A stretch of 64,000 bases of DNA from Pelagivirga sediminicola (GTDB taxonomy: Bacteria > Pseudomonadota > Alphaproteobacteria > Rhodobacterales > Rhodobacteraceae), in NCBI RefSeq assembly GCF_003072125.1, contig NZ_QCYH01000002.1:186001-250000 (forward strand). The letters run 5' to 3'. Below the pieces are notes generated by a model, which was not told the DNA's origin, searched no databases, and saw nothing but the letters and a program-made list of their open reading frames with translations. The translations under genes were made by a program, and so were the position numbers. Each line of letters begins with the position of its first letter. The first letter of the stretch is position 1. Below, piece after piece: positions 1-7,245 of this stretch.

Positions 1-29
1 GCGCGGCGCAGCGCCTCGGGTCGGCTCAT
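1..29 (-). CDS. Start of a gene running off the left edge
   Basis: An ATG on the minus strand at 29-27 overlaps the TGA of the DUF3396 gene (28-26) in the classic ATGA arrangement, so a further gene of the same operon probably begins here. The nine visible codons read MSRPEALRR and are too few to assign a family. The support is the translational-coupling overlap and the shared direction only. Confidence 0.4.
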
Positions 30-994
30 GGCAGTGATCCTTTCGACAGGCGCTGAAAATAGCCTCGCGTGGCGGCTTTCTCGGCTGGGGTGCGGTCGCC
101 CCACATGCGTTTGTCCAGAATGCTCTGGTCGGCGTAGGCCGGTCGCAGATAGGCGTAGGCGGCGGCGAGGGCCGACAGGTTTTCGCCCGCGTTGACGTCC
201 CCCATTCGGGTGCGGGCCCGGCGGTGACGCAAACCGCCTCGCCGTGGTCCTCTACCGTTACACCCGCCGCGTGCGGGCGCCGGATCGCCCAGCCGGTCGC
301 GGTAGTCCGCGCCCACATAGGTTCGCCAGCCCATGTCGGGGATGCCGGGCGTGTAGTCACCGATGCGGCGCGCCACGTTGTCCATCCGAAAGAGGGCTTC
401 TTCCGGTGCGACGTCGAACGCGCTCATGACGGCGGCGCGAAATCGCTCGTGGGCAGGTAGCAGATTGCGCTGGCCGAAACTGCTGAACGGCGGCGTGCCG
501 AAGCCAAACCCCTGATAGCCCCAGCGCAGCCGCGTGTTGCCGAGGATCGCATGGACCTTGTCGGCGAAATCGCGCAGATCGGACATATCATGCGGAACGG
601 CGAACTGGATGGACAGCAAGTCCTTCCTGAGCGCGGCCACAATTTCGAAGTAGGGCAGATATGGCTGCTGCAAAGCGGTCGTGTCGGGGCCGTAAAGCCG
701 CGCGCACCACAAGGCACGGGTGCCGTTCACGACCGGCGCAGCCTGAGGCGCGCGGAGCTGCTGGCGTTTCGCCGTCGTGGCCTTGATCGCGCGATAGGCG
801 CGCGCCGGATCGGTGCCGATGGTCAGGAATGAAATTTGTGTGTCAAAGCGTGCGGCGAACAGGTCGTGAAGCGCGCTGCGCAGGTCTCCCTCGGTCCGGA
901 CGTCGTTATCGACAATGGCGCCGATGCGCAGGCACGGCAGGGCGATTATCGTTTCGGCATGGCAGGGCGGCAGCCCCTTCAGGGGAATGGACAT
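26..994 (-). CDS. DUF3396 type VI immunity family protein, central stretch out of frame
   Basis: The 322-residue product resembles the DUF3396 (type VI immunity) family: the N-terminal half, the run RMDNVARRIGDYTPGIPDMG near residue 203 and the GDVN motif near 265 fit that family. These proteins are found beside T6SS spike genes and are thought to neutralise a cognate effector. It lies 3 bp downstream of the PAAR-like gene, in one operon. Residues about 241-263 are an arginine/glycine-rich run unlike the rest. Read one base later, the same DNA gives AAGVTVEDHGEAVCVTAGP followed by PEWG, which fits the family far better. A one-base insertion near 272 and a loss of one G in the G run near 200 would explain this and cancel each other. 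The protein is therefore probably damaged, or the sequence has two errors. Confidence 0.7.
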   Translation of the reverse strand: MSIPLKGLPPCHAETIIALPCLRIGAIVDNDVRTEGDLRSALHDLFAARFDTQISFLTIGTDPARAYRAIKATTAKRQQLRAPQAAPVVNGTRALWCARLYGPDTTALQQPYLPYFEIVAALRKDLLSIQFAVPHDMSDLRDFADKVHAILGNTRLRWGYQGFGFGTPPFSSFGQRNLLPAHERFRAAVMSAFDVAPEEALFRMDNVARRIGDYTPGIPDMGWRTYVGADYRDRLGDPAPARGGCNGRGPRRGGLRHRRARTRMGDVNAGENLSALAAAYAYLRPAYADQSILDKRMWGDRTPAEKAATRGYFQRLSKGSLP

Positions 995-997
995 AAC

Positions 998-1465
998 CTA
1001 GCTGGTTCCAACGATGGGTGGCCCGCGCCGTGTGTCGCAATCGCAGGTCGCGTTGCCCACTGCACTCGGATCGCGTCCGGTCTGGCCGCAAATCGTATTC
1101 CTGGAATTCATGAACAGCTTGTCCGACAGCCGGCAGATATTCTGCCCTTCGGCATAGACGTTGGGCGAATACGTGATCCATTCGCTGATATCGGCTGTGG
1201 TGCCCGATACGACACCACTCATCGATCCGGCCTCGTCACCGGTGCATTTCGAAAAGATCGACGGCTTGTGCGCGATCATGTTGCCACCATCGGCGAGCAC
1301 CGTCGTCGTTCCGCGGACGATATCCGGATTGAACGCGGTAATGGAGTAGGGCACCGGCGCGCCGCTACCCGGCGTCTTGCAAACGTCGGGGGCGGAGTTC
1401 CTGTGTGAGCCGCCGGAGCCGCGATGCGTAATGGTCAAGCCATTTACGTTTAACGTAACTGCCAT
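998..1465 (-). CDS. PAAR-like (DUF4150) T6SS spike-tip protein
   Basis: The 155-residue protein begins MAVTLNVNGLTITHRGSGG and continues with PDVCKTPG, a DGGNM motif near residue 59 and an FSKCTGDE motif near 71. These are hallmarks of the DUF4150 PAAR-like family, whose members cap the VgrG spike of type VI secretion systems and may carry effectors. The C-terminal third (ICRLSDKLFMN, NTICGQ) also fits, so it appears full length as a stand-alone tip. It starts inside the end of the DUF2169 relic (TGATG overlap) and is followed after 3 bp by the DUF3396 gene. No T6SS structural gene is visible in the window, so it is an orphan spike module here. Confidence 0.85.
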   Translation of the reverse strand: MAVTLNVNGLTITHRGSGGSHRNSAPDVCKTPGSGAPVPYSITAFNPDIVRGTTTVLADGGNMIAHKPSIFSKCTGDEAGSMSGVVSGTTADISEWITYSPNVYAEGQNICRLSDKLFMNSRNTICGQTGRDPSAVGNATCDCDTRRGPPIVGTS

Positions 1466-2124
1466 CAGCTTGCCTCCCTGACTTGCGCGGAACGCGCGAA
1501 ATGCCCGATATCATCAGGGCGCACGTGAAAGCTGTTCCATTCGTTCAGCATGACGCGCGTTTGCGAAATGTCCACATCCTTGGCGGCGCTCGCGATCGGC
1601 CATGTTTCCAGATAGGTCAACGACACGGTGGCTGAGTTCAGGTCCAGCGCGATGCCCTGCAATGCGGTCGGCGCGATGGTCCATTCTCCGGCGATCCGGG
1701 TGGCGCAATGCAGATCCAGATGCGGAAGCATATACGCTCCGTCGGCAAGACCGAAGCCGGTCAGCACCAGCGGGTCATCCGGTGTCACCGGGCGCGGTAT
1801 CTGCTGCTCCGGCTGGACGGATTGCCAGTAGCCCGGATCGAGGTCGGCTGGCAGAAGTGGCGCGCGTTCGGCTTGCCAGGTTGCGTCAAAAGTTCCCGCA
1901 AGGTCGCGGAGGGACGGCGGCTGAAACCGGTCCGAGATGTGACGGAACACGCGCTTTCGCGTCACCTGCCTGCGTCAGGGGGGCATATCGTTCGTGCCAT
2001 GACCTCGCCCGAACGGATTGGTCTCATATCCGGGACAGCCATAGGCGCTGCGCGCGTCAATTCGTCCCATCCGGCAATAGTCGAAAAACCGAAAGCTGTC
2101 TTGGGCAGAAACGCGTTCACCTTT
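1465..2124 (-). pseudogene. DUF2169 T6SS accessory protein, frameshifted remnant
   Basis: DUF2169 proteins are adaptors encoded beside PAAR and VgrG genes. Two pieces remain in different frames. Positions 2124-1978 encode 49 residues including FRFFDYCRMGRIDARSAYG and ETNPFGRG, ending at a TGA at 1977-1975. From 1965 another frame encodes RFQPPSLRDLAGTFDATWQ, ERAPLLPADLDPGYWQ and VQPEQQIPRP, typical of the family's central part, and runs to a stop at 1465. The upstream piece is itself preceded by an in-frame stop (2127-2125), and the usual N-terminal half is missing, so the gene has lost its 5' part and carries a frameshift. The last frame alone (GTG at 1965) could still give a 166-residue fragment. 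Confidence 0.7.
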
Positions 2125-2153
2125 TCATGTGTAAAGTGGGCCATCTGATGTCT

Positions 2154-2177
2154 CAGGTTGAAGGCGAAACGCTTTAG
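2154..2177 (+). repeat. Partial copy of the ACGCTTTAG repeat element end
   Basis: The 24 bases here match the right end of the element at 3043-3159 at 19 of 24 positions: both begin CAGGTT, carry GCG, and finish AACGCTTTAG. No matching left end (CTAAAGCGT) is seen nearby, so this is a half copy. It sits between the DUF2169 relic and a small membrane-protein gene, at an apparent rearrangement edge. Confidence 0.5.
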
Positions 2178-2178
2178 C

Positions 2179-2373
2179 TTACAGATCTTTTGGTCCTGTA
2201 TCGAATATACGATACAGAAGCTTGGGTCCGAAGGCTATCATTACGAAAAGACTCGTCCAGTGGAGGAAAGTCAGATGGCCCAAGACATAACCTAGCACCG
2301 TGAAGATCAGCCCTCCGAGGACAGCGGCGATGAGCACAAAAGTCCCACTTGAGATCTTGATTTTGTGCGGCAT
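2179..2373 (-). CDS. Small membrane protein, unknown function
   Basis: A 64-residue product with two likely membrane spans: residues about 11-33 (TFVLIAAVLGGLIFTVLGYV) and about 37-56. It has a basic N-terminus and a polar tail. I recognise no family. It follows the 106-residue gene by 1 bp on the same strand, and both encode a hydrophobic segment, so the two are probably co-transcribed. Coding status is supported by the tight spacing and the clean two-helix profile. Confidence 0.55.
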   Translation of the reverse strand: MPHKIKISSGTFVLIAAVLGGLIFTVLGYVLGHLTFLHWTSLFVMIAFGPKLLYRIFDTGPKDL

Positions 2374-2374
2374 G

Positions 2375-2695
2375 CTACATCTCCCAGTATTTCTTCAGGT
2401 TGGACGGATCAATTCTATCTCCGAAGACATCTCGAAACTGTGCATCCGTAACTTCATCATTCTGAAATCGCTGCATGATGACTTCGCGGATTTGTTCCTG
2501 TTGTTCCAGCGCGTTGTGGTAGGCAAGCGTTCCGTGGGCGATTACAACCGCCCCGACTATCCCAGCCCGCGCTGGTGTCACCCGCAAACTGGTGCGGCGC
2601 TGGATTTCTTCAAGAAGCGGTCCTTGCCCCGCGAGCCTTCTGGCGCCGCGTTCTACGCCCGCGCGAACCGAATTTTGCTTGGAGGCTTCCGCCAC
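2375..2695 (-). CDS. Hypothetical protein with one membrane segment
   Basis: A 106-residue protein: a charged N-terminal 40 residues, one hydrophobic stretch near 43-62 (ARAGIVGAVVIAHGTLAYHN), then a charged C-terminal part. I recognise no family. It precedes the small membrane protein in the same direction with 1 bp between them. Its 5' end lies against the remnant ATPase gamma gene on the other strand, so its own upstream region may have been replaced by a rearrangement. Confidence 0.5.
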   Translation of the reverse strand: MAEASKQNSVRAGVERGARRLAGQGPLLEEIQRRTSLRVTPARAGIVGAVVIAHGTLAYHNALEQQEQIREVIMQRFQNDEVTDAQFRDVFGDRIDPSNLKKYWEM

Positions 2696-2755
2696 GCCTG
2701 CCGCTGCCGCACTTGCACCAGCACCGACACCGAGTGGACGTCGCGCGGTCTGCCG

Positions 2756-3046
2756 CAGTTTTCAGTGCCCGCCAAAGATCTGCTGGCGTCGCTCGTCCGC
2801 AACCTGGTGTTTGCCACGCTTTACCGCGCGGCCGCAGAGGCGCTGGTGACCGAGAACGCCGCGCGCCTTGCCCGGATGCAGCAGGCCGAGCAATCCGTGG
2901 ACGAGAATCTGGAAGAGCTGAAATCGGAAACCCGTCCGGTCCGGCAAAGCGAGATCACGACTGAACTGTTGGACGTCATCGTCGGCTTCGAGGCACTGAA
3001 GAGGCGGGATCGGCGTCGAAAACGCAAAGACGCGGCAAGCCGCTAA
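2756..3046 (+). pseudogene. atpG: C-terminal remnant of N-type ATPase gamma subunit
   Basis: About 95 codons resemble the C-terminal helix region of the alternate (N-type, Na+-translocating) F1F0 ATPase gamma subunit: LLASLVRNLVFATLYRAAAE, then ENAARLARMQQAE, then ITTELLDVIVGFEAL. Gamma subunits are about 290 residues; only the last third is here. Upstream in this frame the translation loses all resemblance at about 2755, where the sequence becomes antisense to the 106-residue gene. No other ATPase subunit is present. In the N-ATPase operon the gamma gene is last, so this is what would remain if the rest of the operon were deleted or replaced. Its TAA stop lies inside the left arm of the repeat at 3043. 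Confidence 0.75.
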
Positions 3047-3159
3047 AGCGTCCCGCCTTATGCCTGAGACAGGAACAGGGCGGGCCGCAGCGCAACTTAT
3101 GAAGGTGTCGCGCGCTCGGCTTAAAACCCGTGATTCAGGTTTTGAGCGGAACGCTTTAG
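3043..3159. repeat. 117-bp element with 9-bp terminal inverted repeats
   Basis: CTAAAGCGT at 3043-3051 and ACGCTTTAG at 3151-3159 are perfect 9-bp inverted repeats, 117 bp end to end. Inside, AAAACC at 3123-3128 pairs with GGTTTT at 3138-3143 to form a subterminal hairpin. A half copy of the right end occurs at 2154-2177. The size, terminal repeats, lack of coding capacity and recurrence suggest a miniature, MITE-like dispersed element. The left arm supplies the stop codon of the truncated gamma frame. No flanking target duplication was identified. Confidence 0.55.
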
Positions 3160-3176
3160 GGAAGCGGGATGGCAAA

Positions 3177-3463
3177 ATGCTGGTACGCCAGATCATGCAA
3201 ACGCGCGTTACCGTCATCGGGCCGAACACCTCTGTGAGGGCTGCGGCGGCACTGATGGGGGATCGTAATATCGGGATGCTGCCGATTTGCCGGAACGGCA
3301 GGCCCATTGGGGTCGTCACCGACCGCGATCTGGTGATCCGCCTGATGTTCAATCTGGGGCCCGTCGCGGACCAGCCGGTGCAAACGGTCATGTCGCACCC
3401 CGTCATCGTATGTCGCGCTGACCACGACATCATCGAGGCCGCACGCCTGCTCCGCTCTGAGCA
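3177..3463 (+). pseudogene. CBS-domain protein, 3'-truncated
   Basis: From ATG 3177 (GGGAAGCGGG upstream) the product begins MLVRQIMQTRVTVIGPNTSV and continues with a complete first CBS motif (GMLPICRNGRPIGVVTDRDL) and the start of a second (MSHPVIVCRADHDIIEAARL). Such proteins usually have about 140 residues with two CBS repeats, and the second should continue with another ligand-contact block. Here the resemblance stops after about residue 92, and the frame then runs as antisense through the MarR gene to 4055. The gene seems cut by the event that placed it against the MarR gene. With the gamma-subunit remnant just upstream, it may belong to the same lost N-ATPase neighbourhood. Confidence 0.65.
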
Positions 3464-3544
3464 TTGGAAAGCTCTATCAAGGTATCCGTTTTGCGATCAA
3501 TCAACCTGTGTGCAGCGCATTTTCCACCAGCATTTTGCGAATGC

Positions 3545-4027
3545 TCACGACCGCTTTTCAGGTTCAGAATCCGCAACCGTTGTCAGTGCGTTCAGTTCGC
3601 CTCGAAGGGCATCGACATCGCCGTCCAGACCGCGCTCGATCTCTTCGTGGGTCGCGATCCAGATCGGAATGGCCTGTTCCAGCAATGCCAGACCGTCATC
3701 GGTCAGGGACAGCCGGCGGGCGCGGCGGTCCTTGGTGTCGGGCGTCACGGTCAACAATCCTCGGCGCTCAAGCGGTTTGAGGTTCGCCGTCAGCGTCGTG
3801 CGATCCATCGCCAGCAGATCTGCCACCGATCCGACCGTGGGCGGCTCGGGCCGGTTGAGCGATATCAGGATCGAGAATTGCCCGCTTCGCAGCCCGGCAG
3901 GGCGAAGTGCCTCATCGAAGCGGCGGGCAACGGCGCGGGCTGCGCGTTGCGTGTGCAGGCACAGGCAGCTGTCCCGGACGCGCAAAGTCATGCCGAAAGT
4001 GGCGTGTTTTGAAACTGCATTTGACAT
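3545..4027 (-). CDS. MarR-family transcriptional regulator
   Basis: A 160-residue winged-helix regulator. The recognition region VADLLAMDRTTLTANLKPLE (residues about 68-87) followed by RRGLLTVTPDTKDRRARRLS forms the helix and wing typical of MarR. An N-terminal CLHTQRAARAVARRFDEALR helix is a dimerisation element. There is a Cys pair (Cys21 and Cys23), as in some thiol-sensing relatives, but no single family-specific Cys can be assigned. It is divergent from the VOC/GST operon, with a perfect palindrome between them at 4040-4051, so it probably represses itself and that operon in response to an electrophile or oxidant. Confidence 0.9.
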   Translation of the reverse strand: MSNAVSKHATFGMTLRVRDSCLCLHTQRAARAVARRFDEALRPAGLRSGQFSILISLNRPEPPTVGSVADLLAMDRTTLTANLKPLERRGLLTVTPDTKDRRARRLSLTDDGLALLEQAIPIWIATHEEIERGLDGDVDALRGELNALTTVADSEPEKRS

Positions 4028-4039
4028 GAAGCCATTTAC

Positions 4040-4051
4040 GTTGATATCAAC
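4040..4051. promoter_or_regulatory. Palindromic operator for the MarR regulator
   Basis: GTTGATATCAAC is a perfect 12-bp palindrome, 13 bp upstream of the MarR start codon and in the intergenic region shared with the VOC operon. It matches the general TTGATATCAA type of site used by many MarR regulators. Its position suggests control of both directions. Confidence 0.65.
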
Positions 4052-4228
4052 TTAATAGTCAATCGAATCGCGAAAGAGTGATGGCGCCATTTTGATCCCA
4101 AGGTCGGATTCGGCTGCGAACATGAGAACATCTTGCTGCTCGACACCTACCCGAATGGTGCGGGCCGGATCGGTATCCGATGCCCGGCCGCCAGACGGTT
4201 CACGCCCACCGCAAAAAGGGAAACGCCC

Positions 4229-4654
4229 ATGACCCAGATGATCTTCATCAACCTTCCGGTTGCAGATGTTCACGCCTCCGCGCGGTTCTACGAGGCGGTC
4301 GGCGCGACAAAAAACGACACCTTCTCGGACGAGACCTGCGCGAGCATGGTGATCAGCGACACCATCACCGCCATGCTGCTGTCGCACGAGCGCTGGCGGG
4401 ATTTCACGTCAAAGCAGATACCGGACGCCAAGACATCGGCGCAGATGCTGCTGTGTCTTTCGATGGACAGCCGCGCGGCCTGCGATGCGGCGGTGGATGC
4501 GGCGGTCAAGGCCGGAGGTGTGGCCGACCCCATCCCGAAACAGGATCACGGCTTCATGTATGGCCGCTCCTACGAGGATCCCGACGGCCATATCTGGGAG
4601 GCCATGTGGATGGACATGGCGGAGATGCAAAAGGCAATGGCTGCAGAAGGCTGA
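4229..4654 (+). CDS. VOC (glyoxalase/bleomycin-resistance fold) protein
   Basis: The 141-residue product begins MTQMIFINLPVADVHASARF, the usual first strand and helix of a single-domain VOC protein, and ends with EDPDGHIWEAMWMDM, the conserved metal-site strand. The ATG at 4229 is chosen because the fold begins immediately and the upstream in-frame region is unlike a protein. VOC members bind or detoxify small electrophiles, but the substrate cannot be read from the sequence. It is the first gene of a run that includes three further VOC proteins and a GST, divergent from a MarR regulator. Confidence 0.85.
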   Translation: MTQMIFINLPVADVHASARFYEAVGATKNDTFSDETCASMVISDTITAMLLSHERWRDFTSKQIPDAKTSAQMLLCLSMDSRAACDAAVDAAVKAGGVADPIPKQDHGFMYGRSYEDPDGHIWEAMWMDMAEMQKAMAAEG

Positions 4655-4664
4655 GAGGCCCGCG

Positions 4665-4685
4665 GCACCCCTGCGGGGGTGCTTT
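4665..4685 (+). terminator. Hairpin with short T run after the first VOC gene
   Basis: GCACCCC (4665-4671) pairs with GGGGTGC (4676-4682) around a 4-base loop and is followed by TTT. It lies between the first and second VOC genes, so it may reduce read-through and give the first gene higher expression. The T run is short, so termination is probably partial. Confidence 0.5.
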
Positions 4686-4723
4686 GCCAAGATAAAGCAA
4701 ATTGAAAACAAGGAGGAAGGACC

Positions 4724-5518
4724 ATGACCAACCGCGACGGAACCCCGATCTGGTATGAATTGATGACCGACGCGCCCGATGTGGCGCAGGATTTTTACGG
4801 CAAGGTCATGGGCTGGCAATTCCGGAAACCGCCCGGCGGGTTGGACCGGGATTACCGCACCTTCGCCACCGAGGAAGGCGAAGGCGTGGGCGGCGTGATG
4901 CACACACCCGACCGTGCAAAGGGACGGCCCGCCACCTGGGACGTCTATTTCGGTGTGGCGGACGTCGATGCCATGGCCGCCAAGGTCGAGGAACTGGGCG
5001 GCAGCATCCACATGGAGCCGCAGGACATTCCCGGCGTCGGCCGCTTTGCCTTCGTTTCCGATCCGCAAGGCGCCACATTCTACCTGATGCGCGGCGACAG
5101 CGACGGCCAGAGCACCGCCTTTGCACCGATGAAGGCCGGGCATTGCAGCTGGAACGAACTTGTGACCTCCGATCAGGTGGCGGCGCTGGAGTTCTACGGC
5201 AAGCTCTTCGGCTGGAAGAAGACCGGCGCGATGCCGATGGGGCCGAACGGCGATTATACCTTTGTCGGACAGGACGATAGCGACATGATCGGCGCGATGA
5301 TGAACGCGGAAAAACCGGGCGAGGCGCCGTTCTGGAACTTTGCCTTCAACGTGCCCGACATCGACACGGCGAAAGCCGCGGTTGAGGCGGGCGCCGGCAC
5401 CGTCACCCACGGGCCGATGGAGTTGCCGGGCGACGAGGGTGACTGGCTGATCCAGGCGAACGATCCGCAGGGAGCCAAGGTAATGTTCACCGGAAAACGC
5501 AATCAGGGAGCGAAATGA
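4724..5518 (+). CDS. Two-domain VOC family protein
   Basis: A 264-residue protein made of two tandem VOC units. The first starts GTPIWYELMTDAPDVAQDFY and ends near residue 120 at SDPQGATFYLMRG. The second starts CSWNELVTSDQVAALEFYGK and ends at ANDPQGAKVMFTG. This is the arrangement of the mycobacterial CFP30B-like group. An AAGGAGGAAGG ribosome binding site lies just before the ATG. Its stop overlaps the next gene (ATGATGA), indicating coupled translation. It probably binds a small hydrophobic or carbonyl compound; no enzymatic role can be assigned. Confidence 0.88.
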   Translation: MTNRDGTPIWYELMTDAPDVAQDFYGKVMGWQFRKPPGGLDRDYRTFATEEGEGVGGVMHTPDRAKGRPATWDVYFGVADVDAMAAKVEELGGSIHMEPQDIPGVGRFAFVSDPQGATFYLMRGDSDGQSTAFAPMKAGHCSWNELVTSDQVAALEFYGKLFGWKKTGAMPMGPNGDYTFVGQDDSDMIGAMMNAEKPGEAPFWNFAFNVPDIDTAKAAVEAGAGTVTHGPMELPGDEGDWLIQANDPQGAKVMFTGKRNQGAK

Positions 5519-5991
5519 TGGGCAAGATCAGTACGTTCCTGTGGTTCGACGGGCAGGCCGAGGAGGCCGCGGCGTTCTATACGGGCCTCTTTCCGGACAG
5601 CAGCATTGACCAGACGACGCGCAGCCCGATGGACTATCCCGGCGGCACGGAGGGCGACGTCATCACCGTCGGCTTCACCCTCACGGGCCGCAGCTTCATC
5701 GCCATGAACGGCGGGCCGGATCATCCGTTCACCGACGCCATCTCACTTTCCATCGATTGCGCCGACCAGGCGGAGGTCGACCGCTACTGGGACGCGCTGG
5801 GGGAGGGCGGCGAGCCGGTGATGTGCGGCTGGATCAGGGACCGCTTCGGCCTGTCCTGGCAGGTGACGCCCCGCATCCTGCCGCAGCTTCTGGCCGATCC
5901 GGACCGGGCAAAGGCGAAGCGGGTCATGGAGGCGATGGGGCAGATGCTGAAGATCGACGTGGCCGCGATCGAGGCGGCGGCGAAAGGGTGA
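5515..5991 (+). CDS. PhnB-like VOC family protein
   Basis: A 158-residue protein beginning MMGKISTFLWFDGQAEEAAA, followed by FYTGLFPDSSI and later MNGGPDHPFTDAISLSIDCA. These are signatures of the PhnB/3-demethylubiquinone-methyltransferase-like branch of VOC proteins, and WQVTPRILPQLL near the C-terminus also fits. It overlaps the previous gene by 4 bp (ATGA) and is followed by the GST. Despite the family name there is no phosphonate context here; a stress-linked binding or lyase function is more likely. Confidence 0.87.
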   Translation: MMGKISTFLWFDGQAEEAAAFYTGLFPDSSIDQTTRSPMDYPGGTEGDVITVGFTLTGRSFIAMNGGPDHPFTDAISLSIDCADQAEVDRYWDALGEGGEPVMCGWIRDRFGLSWQVTPRILPQLLADPDRAKAKRVMEAMGQMLKIDVAAIEAAAKG

Positions 5992-6025
5992 CACGGAAAC
6001 TGAACAGAACCGAAACAAGGATCCC

Positions 6026-6649
6026 ATGGCCGACTACATCTTCTTCTTCAACCCGATGAGCCGGGCGCAGATCGCCCGCTGGGCCCTGCACGAGGCAGGC
6101 ACGGATTACGATCCCGTCATGGTGCCTTGGGAGGACAAACCCGCGGCGCTGATCCGCGCGAACCCGATGGCCAAGGTGCCGACGATCATCCATCACCGTG
6201 CGGATGGCGACCGGAGCGTCAGCGAGGCAGCGGCCATCTGCCACTATTTGGCCGAGGCCGAGGCGCCGGACCTCCTGCCGAAGGACAGCGAGAAGGCGGA
6301 TTACTTCCGCTGGCTGTTCTTCGCCGCAGGCCCGCTGGAGCAGGCAGTCACGGCAAAGGCGCTTGGCTGGACGGTCAGCGACAAGGAGCAGGCCATGGCC
6401 GGGTTCGGCAGCTACGAGCGGACGGTCGATGCGCTGGAAGGCTGGCTTTCGGCCCACGATTACGTCTGCGGCGCGCGCTTTACCATGGCGGATGTCTATG
6501 TCGGCAGCGCGGTGGACTGGGGGCTTCAGTTCAAATCCCTGCCGGAACGCGGGGCCTTCACCGCCTACCAGGCGCGCATCGCGGAACGCGCGGCCTACAA
6601 GGCAGCAAAGGCGATCGACAACAAGCTGATCGAGGAGATGCAGGCATGA
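6026..6649 (+). CDS. Glutathione S-transferase family protein
   Basis: A 207-residue protein with a thioredoxin-fold N-terminal domain (MADYIFFFNPMSRAQIARWA, then NPMAKVPTI containing the conserved cis-proline) and the SEAAAICHYLAE motif that contacts the glutathione gamma-glutamyl group. The C-terminal helical domain contains FTMADVYVGSAVDWG, the capping-box aspartate segment. The catalytic position in the first helix is Ser12, as in Ser-type or Tyr-less bacterial GSTs. It overlaps the next VOC gene by ATGA. Role inferred from context: conjugation of electrophiles that the MarR regulator senses. Confidence 0.9.
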   Translation: MADYIFFFNPMSRAQIARWALHEAGTDYDPVMVPWEDKPAALIRANPMAKVPTIIHHRADGDRSVSEAAAICHYLAEAEAPDLLPKDSEKADYFRWLFFAAGPLEQAVTAKALGWTVSDKEQAMAGFGSYERTVDALEGWLSAHDYVCGARFTMADVYVGSAVDWGLQFKSLPERGAFTAYQARIAERAAYKAAKAIDNKLIEEMQA

Positions 6650-6993
6650 AGGTCAACCATGTGTTCATCAGCATCAACGCGGCGGATTTCGCCGCCCAGT
6701 CCGACTGGTGGGCAAGGCTGATCGGCCGCCGCCGGGACCGGGCGCCGATGCCGTCCTGCCATGAGTGGGATCTGACGGAGCACGTGTTGTTCCAGGTGCT
6801 CGACAGTGCCGAGGGACGTGGGCGCGCGACCGTGACAATGCATGTCGCCGACCTCGATGCCGAGATCGCACGGCTGGCGAAGGTCGGGATCGACCTGCCG
6901 GACCCGGTGAAGATCGAGGGCTTCGACACCCTGCGCTATGCCGAGTTCACCGACCCCGAAGGCAACACGGTCGGTTTGCTGGATGGCGCCTGA
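6646..6993 (+). CDS. Small VOC family protein
   Basis: A 115-residue single-domain VOC protein, starting MKVNHVFISINAADFAAQSD and ending FTDPEGNTVGLLDG, the typical last strand. The start ATG at 6646 overlaps the GST stop by 4 bp, which fixes the start and shows coupling. It is the last gene of the MarR-linked operon; downstream is the broken Rrf2 gene on the opposite strand. Confidence 0.85.
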   Translation: MKVNHVFISINAADFAAQSDWWARLIGRRRDRAPMPSCHEWDLTEHVLFQVLDSAEGRGRATVTMHVADLDAEIARLAKVGIDLPDPVKIEGFDTLRYAEFTDPEGNTVGLLDGA

Positions 6994-7032
6994 AAAGGAT
7001 GTGGTGGGCGAAAGGGCGGCGGCAGCACCGAT

Positions 7033-7235
7033 TTAACCTCCGTTCCTTGCACCTCGCGACTTTCCGCCCCGTCCGCCCGTTCCGCGCCAGATCCTGCACG
7101 CCTTGATCAGGTGACGCTGCGAGACCTTGAACTGCGCGGCCAGATCGGCGGCCCGAACCGCTCGTCCGGTGAACAGGCAAGACGCATGAGAACCCGCAAT
7201 CCGTAGGCGGCAAAAGTCGCAAGGTGCATCCGCAT
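7033..7235 (-). pseudogene. Rrf2/NsrR-type regulator, multiply frameshifted
   Basis: Three short pieces in three frames reconstruct an Rrf2-family DNA-binding domain. From ATG 7235 or 7229 comes HLATFAAYGLRVLMRLACSP. Next, in another frame, comes AVRAADLAAQFKVSQRHLIK, the recognition helix. Then VQDLARNG, with GGRGGKSRG in the neighbouring frame, covers the start of the wing. NsrR-like proteins have about 145 residues with three cysteines for an Fe-S cluster; that part is absent. The gene is therefore shattered by at least two frameshifts and a 3' truncation. It is divergent from the RIC-like gene, with a small palindrome between them, the normal layout for an NO-responsive repressor. Confidence 0.65.
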
Positions 7236-7245
7236 TCTTTAATTG

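Noticed and set aside
2300..3046. A 248-residue fusion protein ending in the ATPase gamma segment
   Set aside because: The first 150 codons are antisense to two small minus-strand genes and show no protein-like pattern; only the last third is recognisable.
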